Shown one piece after another: positions 34,999-44,026 of a stretch of DNA of 64,000 bases. Location of the stretch: positions 5,584,001 through 5,648,000 of the forward strand of contig NZ_CP107929.1 of assembly GCF_036017915.1 (NCBI RefSeq), given 5' to 3'. The position numbers were made by a program, and so were the translations under genes. Origin of the DNA: Micromonospora sp. NBC_00421 (GTDB lineage Bacteria; Actinomycetota; Actinomycetes; Mycobacteriales; Micromonosporaceae). Below the pieces are notes generated by a model that had not been told where the DNA came from, searched no databases, and worked only from the letters and a program-made list of their open reading frames with translations. The first letter of the stretch is position 1. Every line of letters begins with the position of its first letter.

Positions 34999-35754
34999 AT
35001 GGCTGTGCATGTTGCCCGGGACGGGGCGGTGACCACGGTGATCCTCGACCGGGCGGCGTCGCGCAACGCCGTCGACGGCCCGACCGCGCGGGCGCTCGCC
35101 GACGCGTTCCGCGCGTTCGAGGCCGACCCGCAGGCCCGGGTCGCGGTGCTCTGGGGCGCGGGCGGCACGTTCTGCGCGGGTGCCGACCTCAAGGCCATCG
35201 GTACGCCGCGCGGCAACCGGGTCGAGCCCGACGGCGACGGCCCGATGGGTCCGACCCGGATGTCACTGTCCAAGCCGGTCATCGCGGCGATCTCCGGGTA
35301 CGCGGTGGCCGGCGGCCTGGAACTGGCGCTCTGGTGCGATCTGCGGGTCGCCGAGTCGGACGCGGTGCTCGGGGTGTTCTGCCGACGCTGGGGAGTGCCG
35401 CTGATCGACGGTGGGACGGTACGGCTGCCCCGGCTCGTCGGGGAGGGCCGGGCGATGGACCTGATCCTCACCGGCCGCCCGGTGCCCGCCGACGAGGCGT
35501 ACGCGATGGGGTTGGTCAACCGGGTGGTCGCGCCGGGCGAGGCGCGGGCGGCGGCCGAGCGGCTGGCCGCCGAGATCGCCCGCCACCCGCAGACCTGCCT
35601 GCGCAACGACCGGGCATCGGTGCTGGCCGGTGCCGGTCGGCCCGAGCCGGAGGCGCTCGCCACCGAACTCGCCTACGGGATCGACTCGCTCGCGGCCGAC
35701 GCGCTGACCGGTGCGGCCCGCTTCACCGCCGGCGCCGGCCGCCACGGCGAGTGA
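34999..35754 (+). CDS. Enoyl-CoA hydratase/isomerase family protein
   Basis: Length 251 aa, ATG with GGGGGG directly upstream. Crotonase fold: RNAVDGPTARAL, FCAGADLKAI (oxyanion hole), AISGYAVAGGLELALWCDLRVAE and LPRLVGEGRAMDLILTGR. The catalytic Glu of hydratases near CDLRVA-x-SDAVLG-x-F is not evident, so it may be an isomerase or another crotonase. Upstream divergent gene is the Rieske protein. Confidence 0.9.
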   Translation: MAVHVARDGAVTTVILDRAASRNAVDGPTARALADAFRAFEADPQARVAVLWGAGGTFCAGADLKAIGTPRGNRVEPDGDGPMGPTRMSLSKPVIAAISGYAVAGGLELALWCDLRVAESDAVLGVFCRRWGVPLIDGGTVRLPRLVGEGRAMDLILTGRPVPADEAYAMGLVNRVVAPGEARAAAERLAAEIARHPQTCLRNDRASVLAGAGRPEPEALATELAYGIDSLAADALTGAARFTAGAGRHGE

Positions 35755-35875
35755 TGCCGACCCCCGGTCGACCCGGCGCCAGGGCCGGCGACACGGGGCA
35801 CGGATCAGACCACGGCACGAGGCAGACCCGGCCGGCCGACACCGGGCAGGACCCGGGTCGGCCGGCGTGACGGGC

Positions 35876-37360
35876 TCAGCTCAGGTCGTCCAGGGCGCTC
35901 TGGATGGCCCGGTGGAACGTCGGGTACGCGTAGATCATGTGCCGGAGCTGGCTGACCGGGACGGCGGCGTGCACCGCCACCACCAGCGCCGATAGCACCT
36001 CGCCCCCAGCCGGGCCGACCGAGGTCGCACCGATCAGCACCCCCTGGTCGGCGTCGGCGATCACCTTGATGAAGCCGCCCGGTTCACCCTTGTGGATCCA
36101 GCCCCGGGTGGACGACGACAGCTCGGTGAAACCGACCTGCACGTTGATGCCCCGCTCGCGGGCCTGCCGTTCGGTGAGCCCGACCGCGCCGACCTCGGGA
36201 TCGGTGAAGGTGACCCGCGGCAGCGCCCGGTAGTCGGCGCGGGGCACGGTGCCGGCGGCGCCGCTCGGGCCGGCCGCGCCCATCGCACCTCCGACCGCGC
36301 TGGCCGCGCCCATCGCGCCGCCCACCACGCTGGCCGTGCCGCTGGCGTCGGGACCGCCCTCGGCCCGCCGGGCGTGGTCGAGCACGTCGGCGACCACGAT
36401 CGACGCCTGGTACATGGCGATGTGGGTGAACGCGCCCTCGCCTGTCACGTCGCCGACCGCCCAGATCCCGTCCGTGACGTGCATCCGGTCGTCCACCGGC
36501 AGGTAGCGCTGGGTGGCGTCCACCCCGACGGTGTCCAGCCCCAACTCTTCCAGGTGGGCCCGGCGGCCGGTCACCACCAGCAGCTTCTCGGCGCTGAACG
36601 ACCGGTCACCGGCGTGCACGGTGAACGTGTCGCCGTCGTGGTCGACCCGTTCGATCTTGACCTCGGTGGCGATCTCCACCCCGTCGGCACGTAACGCGGC
36701 GGTGGCCGCCTCGGACGACTCCGGCTCCTCCAGGGCGAGCACCCGGCCGGACGCCTCCAGCACGGTCACCCCGACCCCGAACCGGGCGAAGACCTGCGCC
36801 AACTCCAGCCCGATCGCGCCGCCCCCGATGATCAGCAGGGTCGCCGGCAGCTCCGCCACCTCGATCGCCTGGTGGTTCGTCCAGTACGGGGTATCGGCCA
36901 ACCCGTCGATCGGCGGGATCGACGGCCGGGTGCCGGTGCCGACGACGATTCCCCGCCGGGCCTGGAATACCTGGTCACCGACCCGGACCCGGCCGGGGCC
37001 GTCGAGTCGGCCGCTACCGCGCAGGAACCTGCCGCCCTTGCCGGTGAACCGGTCCACCGCGGCCCGGTCGTTCCAGGTGTCGGTGGCCTCCTCCCGGATC
37101 CGCCGGGCCACCGGCGCCCAGTCCGGCCGGACCTGCGCCGACCCGGCCAACCCGTCGACCCGTCGCGCCTCGGCCAGGGCGTTCGCCGCCCGGATCATCA
37201 TCTTGCTGGGGATGCAGCCCCAGTACGGGCACTCCCCGCCGACCAGGTCGCGTTCGACACCGACGACGGTGAGGCCGGCCTCGGCGAGCCGCCCGGCCAC
37301 CTCCTCGCCGCCCACGCCGAGCCCGACCACGACCACGTCCACCAGTTCCGGCTCTGCCAT
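35876..37360 (-). CDS. Pyridine nucleotide-disulphide oxidoreductase-like flavoprotein (Lpd-like), with low-complexity insertion
   Basis: Length 494 aa, ATG 37360. FAD motif VVVGLGVGGEEVAG, redox pair in GGECPYWGCIPSK (C-x4-C), NAD motif LLIIGGGAIGLELAQVFARFG, and IWAVGDVTGEG. The dimer-interface active-site HPT-x2-E of lipoamide dehydrogenase reads YAYPTFHRAIQSAL, so the catalytic His is Tyr and the Glu is absent. Near residues 340-375 is an Ala/Gly/Met-rich insertion (VVGGAMGAASAVGGAMGAAG) that looks like a duplicated 12-residue unit. It is unlikely to be a normal lipoamide dehydrogenase. Confidence 0.85.
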   Translation of the reverse strand: MAEPELVDVVVVGLGVGGEEVAGRLAEAGLTVVGVERDLVGGECPYWGCIPSKMMIRAANALAEARRVDGLAGSAQVRPDWAPVARRIREEATDTWNDRAAVDRFTGKGGRFLRGSGRLDGPGRVRVGDQVFQARRGIVVGTGTRPSIPPIDGLADTPYWTNHQAIEVAELPATLLIIGGGAIGLELAQVFARFGVGVTVLEASGRVLALEEPESSEAATAALRADGVEIATEVKIERVDHDGDTFTVHAGDRSFSAEKLLVVTGRRAHLEELGLDTVGVDATQRYLPVDDRMHVTDGIWAVGDVTGEGAFTHIAMYQASIVVADVLDHARRAEGGPDASGTASVVGGAMGAASAVGGAMGAAGPSGAAGTVPRADYRALPRVTFTDPEVGAVGLTERQARERGINVQVGFTELSSSTRGWIHKGEPGGFIKVIADADQGVLIGATSVGPAGGEVLSALVVAVHAAVPVSQLRHMIYAYPTFHRAIQSALDDLS

Positions 37361-37437
37361 CCCGCCAGCATTCCGCACGGTCCGGGCTCCGGCCACCGCT
37401 CCATCCCGCAATTCCCGCCCCCGTGCGCCGGACGGGG

Positions 37438-38760
37438 TCAGCGCAGCCAGACCGGATCGGCGCCGGGCACCTCCAGCGGCGGCGGGTAGTCGAGGGTGCG
37501 GCGTGTCTCGGGGGGCAGCCGCCATGGCTGGTGCACGGCCCTGCCGGCCACCGCCGCCAGCTCGGGCACCCAGCGGCGGACGTACCCGCCGTCGGGGTCG
37601 TAGCGTTCGGCCTGGCGTACCGGGTTGAGTCCCCGGTAGGGGCGGCTGTCGTTGCCGGTGCCGGCCACCCACTGCCAGTTGCCGGAGTTGTTCGGCACGT
37701 CCCCGTCGAGCAGCCAGCGGGAGAAGACCGCGAGGCCGGGTCGCCAGTCCAGGCCGAGCACCTTGGTCAGGTAACCGGCGGTGATCAACCGGGCCCGGTT
37801 GTGCATCCAGCCCTCGGCGTGCAGTTGGCGCATGCCGGCGTCCACGATCGGCATCCCGGTCCGGCCCTCGGTCCAGGCGGTCAGCGCCGCCGCGTCGTAC
37901 CGCCAGTCCTCGGTGGCCCCGCGTCGGTACGCCTTCGCCGAGATCTCCGGGAAGGCGGCGGTGACCTGGTAGTAGAAGTCCCGCCAGCAGAGCTGCCTGA
38001 CGAACGGCCCGCCCCGGTCGCCGGCCCGGTTCGCCACCGCCAGCGGGGACAGGCAGCCGAACCGCAGATACGGGCTGAGCCGGGAGGTCTCGTCGCCGGC
38101 CAGGTCGTCGTGGATGTCGTCGTACCGGTGCAGGGTCGGCAACCACTGCGCGAGCCGGCGCTGCCCGACGGTCTCGCCGCCGACCACGGCGGCCGGCGAC
38201 CCGCCGTTCGGCAGCGCCGGCAGCCGGCCGACCTGGACCCCGTCGGGCAGGGTCACCCGCCGGGGCGCGGCCAGCTCCGCCCGCCACCGCGTCCCCGACC
38301 AGACCCGGTGGTACGGGGTGAACACCCGGTAGTGGTCCCCGCCGCCGGGCCGCACCGCCCCCGGCTCGACGACGGTGACGCCGGGGAAGAGCCGCAGGGC
38401 CAGCCGGTGCCTGTCGCACTCGGCGCGCAGCAGGCGTTCCCGGCGGTGGGCGTACCGGCTGACGTCGGCGGAGAGGCCGATCCCCTCGGCGTCGACCTCG
38501 CGGGCCACCCGGATCGTCTCGGCCACCGGGTCGCCCCGGCGGATCACCAGGTCGCCGCCGAGGCCGCGCAGGGTGTCGCGGAGCTCGGCGAGGCACTGGT
38601 GCAGGAACCGGGTGCGGTTGGGCGAGCGGTCGGCGAGCGCCGGGTCGAGGACGTACAGCGGCACCACCCGGTCGAAGGCGGAGCAGGCCGTCGCCAGTGC
38701 CGGGTGGTCGTGCACCCGCAGGTCGCGGGTGAACAACACGACAGCCGTGCGGCCACTCAC
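37438..38760 (-). CDS. phr: Deoxyribodipyrimidine photolyase (class I)
   Basis: Length 440 aa, GTG overlapping the crtB stop (GTGA). N-terminal antenna domain (VVLFTRDLRVHDHPAL). FAD-binding C-terminal domain with SRLSPYLRFGCLSP, WRDFYYQV, GRTGMPIVDAGMRQL-x2-EGWMHNR, and VPNNSGNWQWVAGTGND. It repairs cyclobutane pyrimidine dimers in light. Coupling to carotenoid genes fits a joint photoprotection operon. Confidence 0.92.
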   Translation of the reverse strand: MSGRTAVVLFTRDLRVHDHPALATACSAFDRVVPLYVLDPALADRSPNRTRFLHQCLAELRDTLRGLGGDLVIRRGDPVAETIRVAREVDAEGIGLSADVSRYAHRRERLLRAECDRHRLALRLFPGVTVVEPGAVRPGGGDHYRVFTPYHRVWSGTRWRAELAAPRRVTLPDGVQVGRLPALPNGGSPAAVVGGETVGQRRLAQWLPTLHRYDDIHDDLAGDETSRLSPYLRFGCLSPLAVANRAGDRGGPFVRQLCWRDFYYQVTAAFPEISAKAYRRGATEDWRYDAAALTAWTEGRTGMPIVDAGMRQLHAEGWMHNRARLITAGYLTKVLGLDWRPGLAVFSRWLLDGDVPNNSGNWQWVAGTGNDSRPYRGLNPVRQAERYDPDGGYVRRWVPELAAVAGRAVHQPWRLPPETRRTLDYPPPLEVPGADPVWLR

Positions 38761-39668
38761 GACAGGTCGGGGCCGGGCACCACGACCGGGGTGCCGGTAC
38801 GGGTGAGCAGCGCCTTCGCCGCCACCGCCAGCCGTCGTCGCTGGGGCACCACGGCCCGCGTGACGAACACGTCGAAGTCCTGGGCGGCGACCTCGTCGAG
38901 GATGCCGCCGTAGAGGGCGTAGGCGGTGCGCATGCACGCCTGGGAGGCGGGGGCGAGCAGGGTGATGCCCGGTGCGGCGGCGGCGTAGTGGGCCTGGGCG
39001 CGGGTCACCTCGTACTCGATGAGGTCGCGGATCCGGTCGGTGCTGCGGCCGGCGGCCTGCGCGGCGCGCAGGTCCTCGGTCGTGACGTTGAACTTGGCCA
39101 GGTCCTCGTCGGGCAGGTAGGTGCGGCCCCGGTCGAGGTCCTCGGCGACGTCCCGGATGAAGTTGGTGAGCTGGAAGGCAAATCCGAGCTGACGGGCCGG
39201 TTCCCGGGCGGCGACCGGGTCGGAGCTGCCGAGGATGGGCAGCATCATGGTGCCGATGACGGCCGCCGAGCCCTCCATGTAGTCGAGCAGGTCGTCGTAG
39301 GTCGGGTACGACATGACCGTCAGGTCCATCGCCATGCTGCGCAGGAACGACGCGAAGTCGGCCCGGTCCAGGTCGAACACGGCGATGGTGTGCAGCACCG
39401 CAGGCAGCAGCGGGTCGTCGACCGGATCGCCGTGCAGGCCGGCGACGAACCTGGAGCCCCAGGCGTCCAGCCGGGCGGCGCGTTCGGCGGGCGGCAGGTC
39501 CTCGGTGCGGTCCACGATCTCGTCGGCGTAGCGGGTGAAGCCGTACAGGGCGTGTACGTGCCGCCGTTTCCATGCGGGGAGCAGCCGGGTGGCGAGATAG
39601 TAGGTGCGGCCGTGGTGTCTGTGCAGCTCCTGGCATCGGGCATAGGCGGCGGTGAGATCGGTGTCCAC
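38757..39668 (-). CDS. crtB: Phytoene/squalene synthase family protein
   Basis: Length 303 aa. GTG with GAGGAGG 6-7 bases upstream. The two Asp-rich motifs, ADEIVD (48-53) and RDVAEDLDRGRTYLP (about 175-189), with HVHALYGFTRY and GFAFQLTNFIRD, match head-to-head prenyl synthases. It condenses two GGPP to phytoene, given a prenyl synthase and phytoene desaturase on the facing strand. First gene of a two-gene operon with phr. Confidence 0.92.
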   Translation of the reverse strand: MDTDLTAAYARCQELHRHHGRTYYLATRLLPAWKRRHVHALYGFTRYADEIVDRTEDLPPAERAARLDAWGSRFVAGLHGDPVDDPLLPAVLHTIAVFDLDRADFASFLRSMAMDLTVMSYPTYDDLLDYMEGSAAVIGTMMLPILGSSDPVAAREPARQLGFAFQLTNFIRDVAEDLDRGRTYLPDEDLAKFNVTTEDLRAAQAAGRSTDRIRDLIEYEVTRAQAHYAAAAPGITLLAPASQACMRTAYALYGGILDEVAAQDFDVFVTRAVVPQRRRLAVAAKALLTRTGTPVVVPGPDLS

Positions 39669-39711
39669 CGGGGCCTCCTCGTATTCGACGCAGCAATCGA
39701 CGCAACTCGTA

Positions 39712-39721
39712 ACCCTAGGGT
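39712..39721. promoter_or_regulatory. Palindrome in the crtB/crtE divergent promoter
   Basis: ACCCTAGGGT, a perfect 10-bp palindrome (extended GTA...TAC), 12 bases before the crtE start and 44 before crtB. It sits where a MerR-type or other repressor could control both promoters. The binding factor is unknown. Confidence 0.5.
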
Positions 39722-39733
39722 ACGCTCGCTCAC

Positions 39734-40888
39734 ATGGCCAACGACGCAGTTGCGGGTAATGCGCTCCGCGTCGCGCCGGCACAGCCGGGAGCGACGGACG
39801 ATCCGGTCCGCGGCGTACTGGCCGCTTTCGCGAAGGACCTGGTCAACAGCGTCGACGACACGCTTGCCGCGTTCCTCGCCCGCGAGGTCGAGGCGCTGAC
39901 CGAGATCGACGCAGCGATGGGCGGTTTCGCCGCGACGGCGCGCGACTGCGTGCTGACCGGCGGCAAGCGGGTCCGCCCGACCTTCGCCTACTGGGGCTGG
40001 CGGGGGGTGGTGGGGGGCGACCAACCGCTGTCCCCGGTGCTGCCCGCGCTGGCCGCCCTGGAGCTGCTGCACACCTTCGCCCTGGTGCACGACGACGTGA
40101 TGGACGCCTCCGACACCCGACGTGGCCGGCCCACCGCACACCGGGCCGCCGCCGCCCGGCACGTCACCGCCGGACACACCGGTGACCCGGGTCGGTTCGG
40201 TGAGTCGGTTGCCGTCCTCATCGGCGACCTCTGCCTGGTCTGGGCCGACCGACTGCTCGCCCACGCCGGCGTGCCGCCGTTCCGGCTGATCGAGGTGCGG
40301 CGCTGCTACGACCAGATGCGCGTCGAGACCATCGCCGGGCAGTACCTCGACGTGCTCGGCGAGAACGACGTGGCGAACTGGTCGGTGGACCGGGCGCTGC
40401 GGGTGGCCCGTTACAAGACCGCCAGCTACACCGTTCAGCGTCCGCTGCTCTTCGGCGCCAGCCTGGCCGGCATCGACACCGACGCGCCGCTGATCGCCGC
40501 GTACACCCGCTACGGGCTGGCCGTCGGCGAGGCGTTCCAGCTCCGCGACGACCTGCTCGGCGTGTACGGCGATCCGGCGACCACCGGCAAGCCGGCCGGT
40601 GACGACCTGCGGACCGGCAAACCCACAGTGCTGCTGATGCTCGCCCGCCAGCTCGCCACCGGCGGCCAGCGGCGGGCGCTGGAGCGGGCCGGGAGCGCCA
40701 CCGGCGGCCGGGAGCTGGCCCGGCTGGCCGAGGTCGTCACCGACACCGGGGCGGTCGCCCGGGTGGAGGACATGATCTCCGACCGGGTCGCCGACGCGCT
40801 CGCCGCGTTGGAGACCGCGTCGATCGACGAGACGGCGCGCACCGCGCTGACCGGTCTCGCCACCGCCGCCACCACGCGGCGGGCATGA
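39734..40888 (+). CDS. crtE: Polyprenyl (geranylgeranyl) diphosphate synthase
   Basis: Length 384 aa. GGKRVRPTFAYWGW, first Asp-rich motif DDVMD (120-124) with DTRRGRPTAH, GQYLDV, and second motif LRDDLLG with the KPTVLL stretch. The N-terminal 25 residues are a non-conserved extension. It makes GGPP for CrtB. Starts the operon crtE-crtI-idi-merR. Confidence 0.92.
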   Translation: MANDAVAGNALRVAPAQPGATDDPVRGVLAAFAKDLVNSVDDTLAAFLAREVEALTEIDAAMGGFAATARDCVLTGGKRVRPTFAYWGWRGVVGGDQPLSPVLPALAALELLHTFALVHDDVMDASDTRRGRPTAHRAAAARHVTAGHTGDPGRFGESVAVLIGDLCLVWADRLLAHAGVPPFRLIEVRRCYDQMRVETIAGQYLDVLGENDVANWSVDRALRVARYKTASYTVQRPLLFGASLAGIDTDAPLIAAYTRYGLAVGEAFQLRDDLLGVYGDPATTGKPAGDDLRTGKPTVLLMLARQLATGGQRRALERAGSATGGRELARLAEVVTDTGAVARVEDMISDRVADALAALETASIDETARTALTGLATAATTRRA

Positions 40889-40916
40889 TGGGCAACTTCG
40901 TGAGGGAGGTGGTCGT

Positions 40917-42398
40917 GTGCGTACCGTGACGGGACGTACGGACCGGGTGGTGGTCGTGGGCGCGGGCCTGGGTGGGCTGGCGTGCGCGCTGCACCTGGCC
41001 GGCAGCGGCCGGCAGGTGACAGTGCTGGAGCGCGAACCGGTGCCGGGCGGCCGGGCCGGGCGGCTCAGCGTCGACGGGTACGAGTTCGACACCGGCCCCA
41101 CCGTGCTCACCATGCCCGACCTGATCGCCGAGGCGCTCGACGCGGTCGGCGAGGAGCTGTCCGACTGGCTCGACCTGACCCCGCTCGACCCCGCCTACCG
41201 GGCCTACTACCCGGACGGCTCCACCCTGGACGTGATCACCGACACCACCCGGATGGCGGCCGAGATCTCCCGGGTCTGCGGCCCCCGCGAGGCCGACGGC
41301 TACCTACGGTTCGTCGAGTACGCCCGCAACCTGTGGAACTGGGAGCGGGCCGACTTCATCGACCGCAACCTGGACGCCCCGACCGATCTGCTCACCGGCA
41401 ACCTGCTGAGGCTGCTGGCCAGCGGGGCGTTCCGGCGTCTCCAGACCAAGATCAACCAGTTCTTCGACGACCCGCGTACCCAGCGGATCTTCTCCTTCCA
41501 GGCGATGTACGCCGGGCTCGCGCCGCACGACGCGCTGGCCATCTACAGCGTCATCGCCTACCTCGACTCGGTGGCCGGGGTCTACTTCCCGCGCGGCGGC
41601 ATCCACGCGGTGGCCAAGGGGATGGCCGGCGCCGCCGAGAAGCACGGCGTGCAGATCCGCTACGACACCACCGTCACCCGGGTGGAGACCGCCAACGGTC
41701 GGGCCACCGGCGTGGTCACCGCCGACGGCGAACTGGTCCCGGCCGACGTGGTGGTGCTCAACCCGGACCTGCCGGTCGCCTACCGCGACCTGCTGCCCGA
41801 GGGCCGGCGGCGCAGGCTGACCTACTCGCCGTCCTGCGTGGTCCTGCACGTCGGATCGACGCAGGAGTATGGGAAGATCGCTCATCACAACATCCATTTC
41901 GGACGGTCCTGGAAGGGCACCTTCGACGAGGTGATCGGGCGCGGCGAGCTGATGACCGACCCGTCGCTGCTGGTCACCAACCCGAGCCGGACCGACCCGT
42001 CGGTCGCCCCGGCCGGGCGGCACACCTACTACGTGCTGGCCCCGGTGCCCAACCTCGACCGGGCCCCGTTCGACTGGCGGGGCGACCTGAGCCGGCGATA
42101 CGCCGACCAGCTCGTCGCCACCCTGGAGGAGCGCGGGTACGTCGGGTTCGGCGCCGGCATCGAGGTGTTGCGTACGATCACCCCCGCCGAGTGGGAGGAG
42201 CAGGGAATGGCCGCCGGTACGCCGTTCGCCGCCGCACACAGCCTCTTCCAGACCGGGCCGTTCCGCCCGTCGAACCTGCACCGCAGCCTGCCCAACGTGG
42301 TCTTCACCGGCTCCGGCACCCAGCCCGGTGTGGGTGTGCCGATGGTGCTGATCTCCGGCAAGCTCGCCGCCAACCGCATCACCGGCGCGGGTCGGTGA
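40917..42398 (+). CDS. crtI: Phytoene desaturase (CrtI family)
   Basis: Length 493 aa, GTG start. N-terminal FAD site VVVVGAGLGGLACALHLAGSG, GGRAG and FDTGPTVLTMPDL, then YFPRGGIHAVAKGM, with C-terminal GSGTQPGVGVPMVLISGKLAA. CrtI enzymes desaturate phytoene to lycopene. A cyclase or hydroxylase is not present in this window, so the end product here would be lycopene-like unless other genes are elsewhere. Confidence 0.93.
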   Translation: MRTVTGRTDRVVVVGAGLGGLACALHLAGSGRQVTVLEREPVPGGRAGRLSVDGYEFDTGPTVLTMPDLIAEALDAVGEELSDWLDLTPLDPAYRAYYPDGSTLDVITDTTRMAAEISRVCGPREADGYLRFVEYARNLWNWERADFIDRNLDAPTDLLTGNLLRLLASGAFRRLQTKINQFFDDPRTQRIFSFQAMYAGLAPHDALAIYSVIAYLDSVAGVYFPRGGIHAVAKGMAGAAEKHGVQIRYDTTVTRVETANGRATGVVTADGELVPADVVVLNPDLPVAYRDLLPEGRRRRLTYSPSCVVLHVGSTQEYGKIAHHNIHFGRSWKGTFDEVIGRGELMTDPSLLVTNPSRTDPSVAPAGRHTYYVLAPVPNLDRAPFDWRGDLSRRYADQLVATLEERGYVGFGAGIEVLRTITPAEWEEQGMAAGTPFAAAHSLFQTGPFRPSNLHRSLPNVVFTGSGTQPGVGVPMVLISGKLAANRITGAGR

Positions 42399-42402
42399 CC
42401 GG

Positions 42403-43035
42403 GTGAAGTCACGGGAGGGTCACCTCGTCGAGCTGGTCGACGACACCGGCCGGGCACTCGGCGAAGCCACCGTCTCCGCCGCCCACCAGGCACCCGGACG
42501 GCTGCACCGGGCCTTCTCGGTGCTGCTCGTCGACCCGGACGGCCGGGTGCTCCTGCAACAACGGGCCGCGGTGAAGACCCGGTTCCCGCTGCGCTGGGCC
42601 AACTCCTGCTGCGGGCACCCGCTGCCGGGTGAGCCGCTGGCGGAGGCGGCCAACCGCCGGCTCGCCGAGGAGTTGGGCGCCGGGCCGGTGTCGCTGACCG
42701 AGGTCGGCGTCTACCTCTACTACGCCGAGGACCCGGCCTCCGGTCGGGTCGAGTTCGAGTACGACCACGTGCTGCGGGCCGACGTGCCGGCCGAGCTCAC
42801 CCTGCTGCCGGACCCGGACGAGGTGTCCGAGCTGCGCTGGGTGGACCCGGTCCGGTTGATGACCGAGATCGACGCCGACCCGCGCACGTACTCGCCCTGG
42901 CTCGGCGGTGTGGTGAGCCGGCTGCTGCGCCCCACCACCGACACTGCCACCACCGGTTCCGACGCCCCCGCCGGGTCCGCCACCCCGTCCGGACAACGGG
43001 TGGACGACGCGTCGGAGCGGTCGGGTGGTCGATGA
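42403..43035 (+). CDS. idi: Isopentenyl-diphosphate delta-isomerase (type I)
   Basis: Length 210 aa, GTG 4 bases after crtI. Nudix-fold type I isomerase with the active Cys in SCCGHPLPGE, the metal Glu residues in LAEAANRRLAEELG and in EFEYDH, and WVDPVRL. It interconverts IPP and DMAPP for crtE. The C-terminal 30 residues are a Thr/Ser-rich tail. It overlaps the regulator by 11 bases. Confidence 0.93.
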   Translation: MKSREGHLVELVDDTGRALGEATVSAAHQAPGRLHRAFSVLLVDPDGRVLLQQRAAVKTRFPLRWANSCCGHPLPGEPLAEAANRRLAEELGAGPVSLTEVGVYLYYAEDPASGRVEFEYDHVLRADVPAELTLLPDPDEVSELRWVDPVRLMTEIDADPRTYSPWLGGVVSRLLRPTTDTATTGSDAPAGSATPSGQRVDDASERSGGR

Positions 43036-43963
43036 GCCGCTGAGCGCGGGGGCCGTGGCACGCCGGCTGGGTGTGGCGGTCACCACCCTGCGTACCTGGC
43101 ACCAGCGCTACGGCCTGGGTCCCAGCCAGCACGTCCCGGGTCACCACCGGCGTTACACGCCGACCGACCTGGCCCGACTGGAGATCATGCGGAAGCTCAC
43201 CGCCGAGGGGGTCACCCCGGCGGAGGCGGCCCGCTGGGCGAAGCAGAGCCCCGGCGGGCAGCTACGGCTGCGGGCCGGCGTCGGGCGGGACGGCGGAGGA
43301 CAGACCATCCCGGTCGGCCGGGCCGGGCCGGCCGCCCGGGGGCTGGCCCGCGCCGCCATGCGGCTGGACGCGGCGGTGATCGGCGACACGATCTCGCACG
43401 CCCTGGCCACCGACGGGGTCGTCGCCACCTGGGAGGGGCTGCTCCGGCCGGTGCTGGCCGGCATCGGTGAGCGCCACGTCACCACCGGGGGCCTGATCGA
43501 GGTGGAACACCTGCTGTCCCGGTGCGTCTCCGAGGCGTTCGCCGCCGTCGCCCGGTCCGCCCGGGCCGGCGGTCCGGCCAGGATCCTGCTCTCCTGCGCC
43601 GACGAGGAGCAGCACACCCTGCCCCTGGAGGCGCTGGCCGCGGCGCTGGCCGAGGCGCGCGTGGCATACCGGATGCTCGGGGCCCGGGTGCCGGTGGCGG
43701 CCCTGGTCGAGGCGGTCAACCGGACCGGGCCGGCGGCCGTGGTGGTCTGGTCGCACACCCGCCCGACCGCCGACCCGGGGCAGCTCTCCGCGCTGCTCGC
43801 GGTGCCCCGCCGACCGCTGCTGGTGCTCGCCGCCGGGCCGGGCTGGCGGGCCGACACACTGCCCGCCGGGGTGGTCCGCCCGGTCGACCTGGCCGAGGCG
43901 GTATCGCTCGCGCTGGCCGTCCGGGATTCGTTGGACCAGTCGACGGGGGCCGACCGGGCCTGA
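43025..43963 (+). CDS. MerR-family regulator with B12-binding domain (CarH/LitR-like)
   Basis: Length 312 aa, GTG start. MerR HTH at about 5-72 (SAGAVARRLGVAVTTLRTWHQRYG, HRRYTPTDLARLEIM). C-terminal cobalamin part: a His151-x9-Glu161-His162 element (GERHVTTGGLIEVEH) in place of the CarH Trp-x9-Glu-His, and EEQHTLP with His197, where CarH has its lower-ligand His. CarH/LitR bind adenosylcobalamin and release DNA on light, switching on crt genes. The Trp-to-His change may alter its photochemistry. Likely controls the adjacent divergent cluster. Confidence 0.85.
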   Translation: MVDEPLSAGAVARRLGVAVTTLRTWHQRYGLGPSQHVPGHHRRYTPTDLARLEIMRKLTAEGVTPAEAARWAKQSPGGQLRLRAGVGRDGGGQTIPVGRAGPAARGLARAAMRLDAAVIGDTISHALATDGVVATWEGLLRPVLAGIGERHVTTGGLIEVEHLLSRCVSEAFAAVARSARAGGPARILLSCADEEQHTLPLEALAAALAEARVAYRMLGARVPVAALVEAVNRTGPAAVVVWSHTRPTADPGQLSALLAVPRRPLLVLAAGPGWRADTLPAGVVRPVDLAEAVSLALAVRDSLDQSTGADRA

Positions 43964-44026
43964 CGAAACGGGACATCGTGAACTACCGTCGGGGCGGTCC
44001 GCTTACCCCTTCCCCCCGGAGTGACG

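Noticed and set aside
39388..41113. Antisense frames across crtE/crtB
   Set aside because: Composition-driven open frames; the crt motifs are on the annotated strands.
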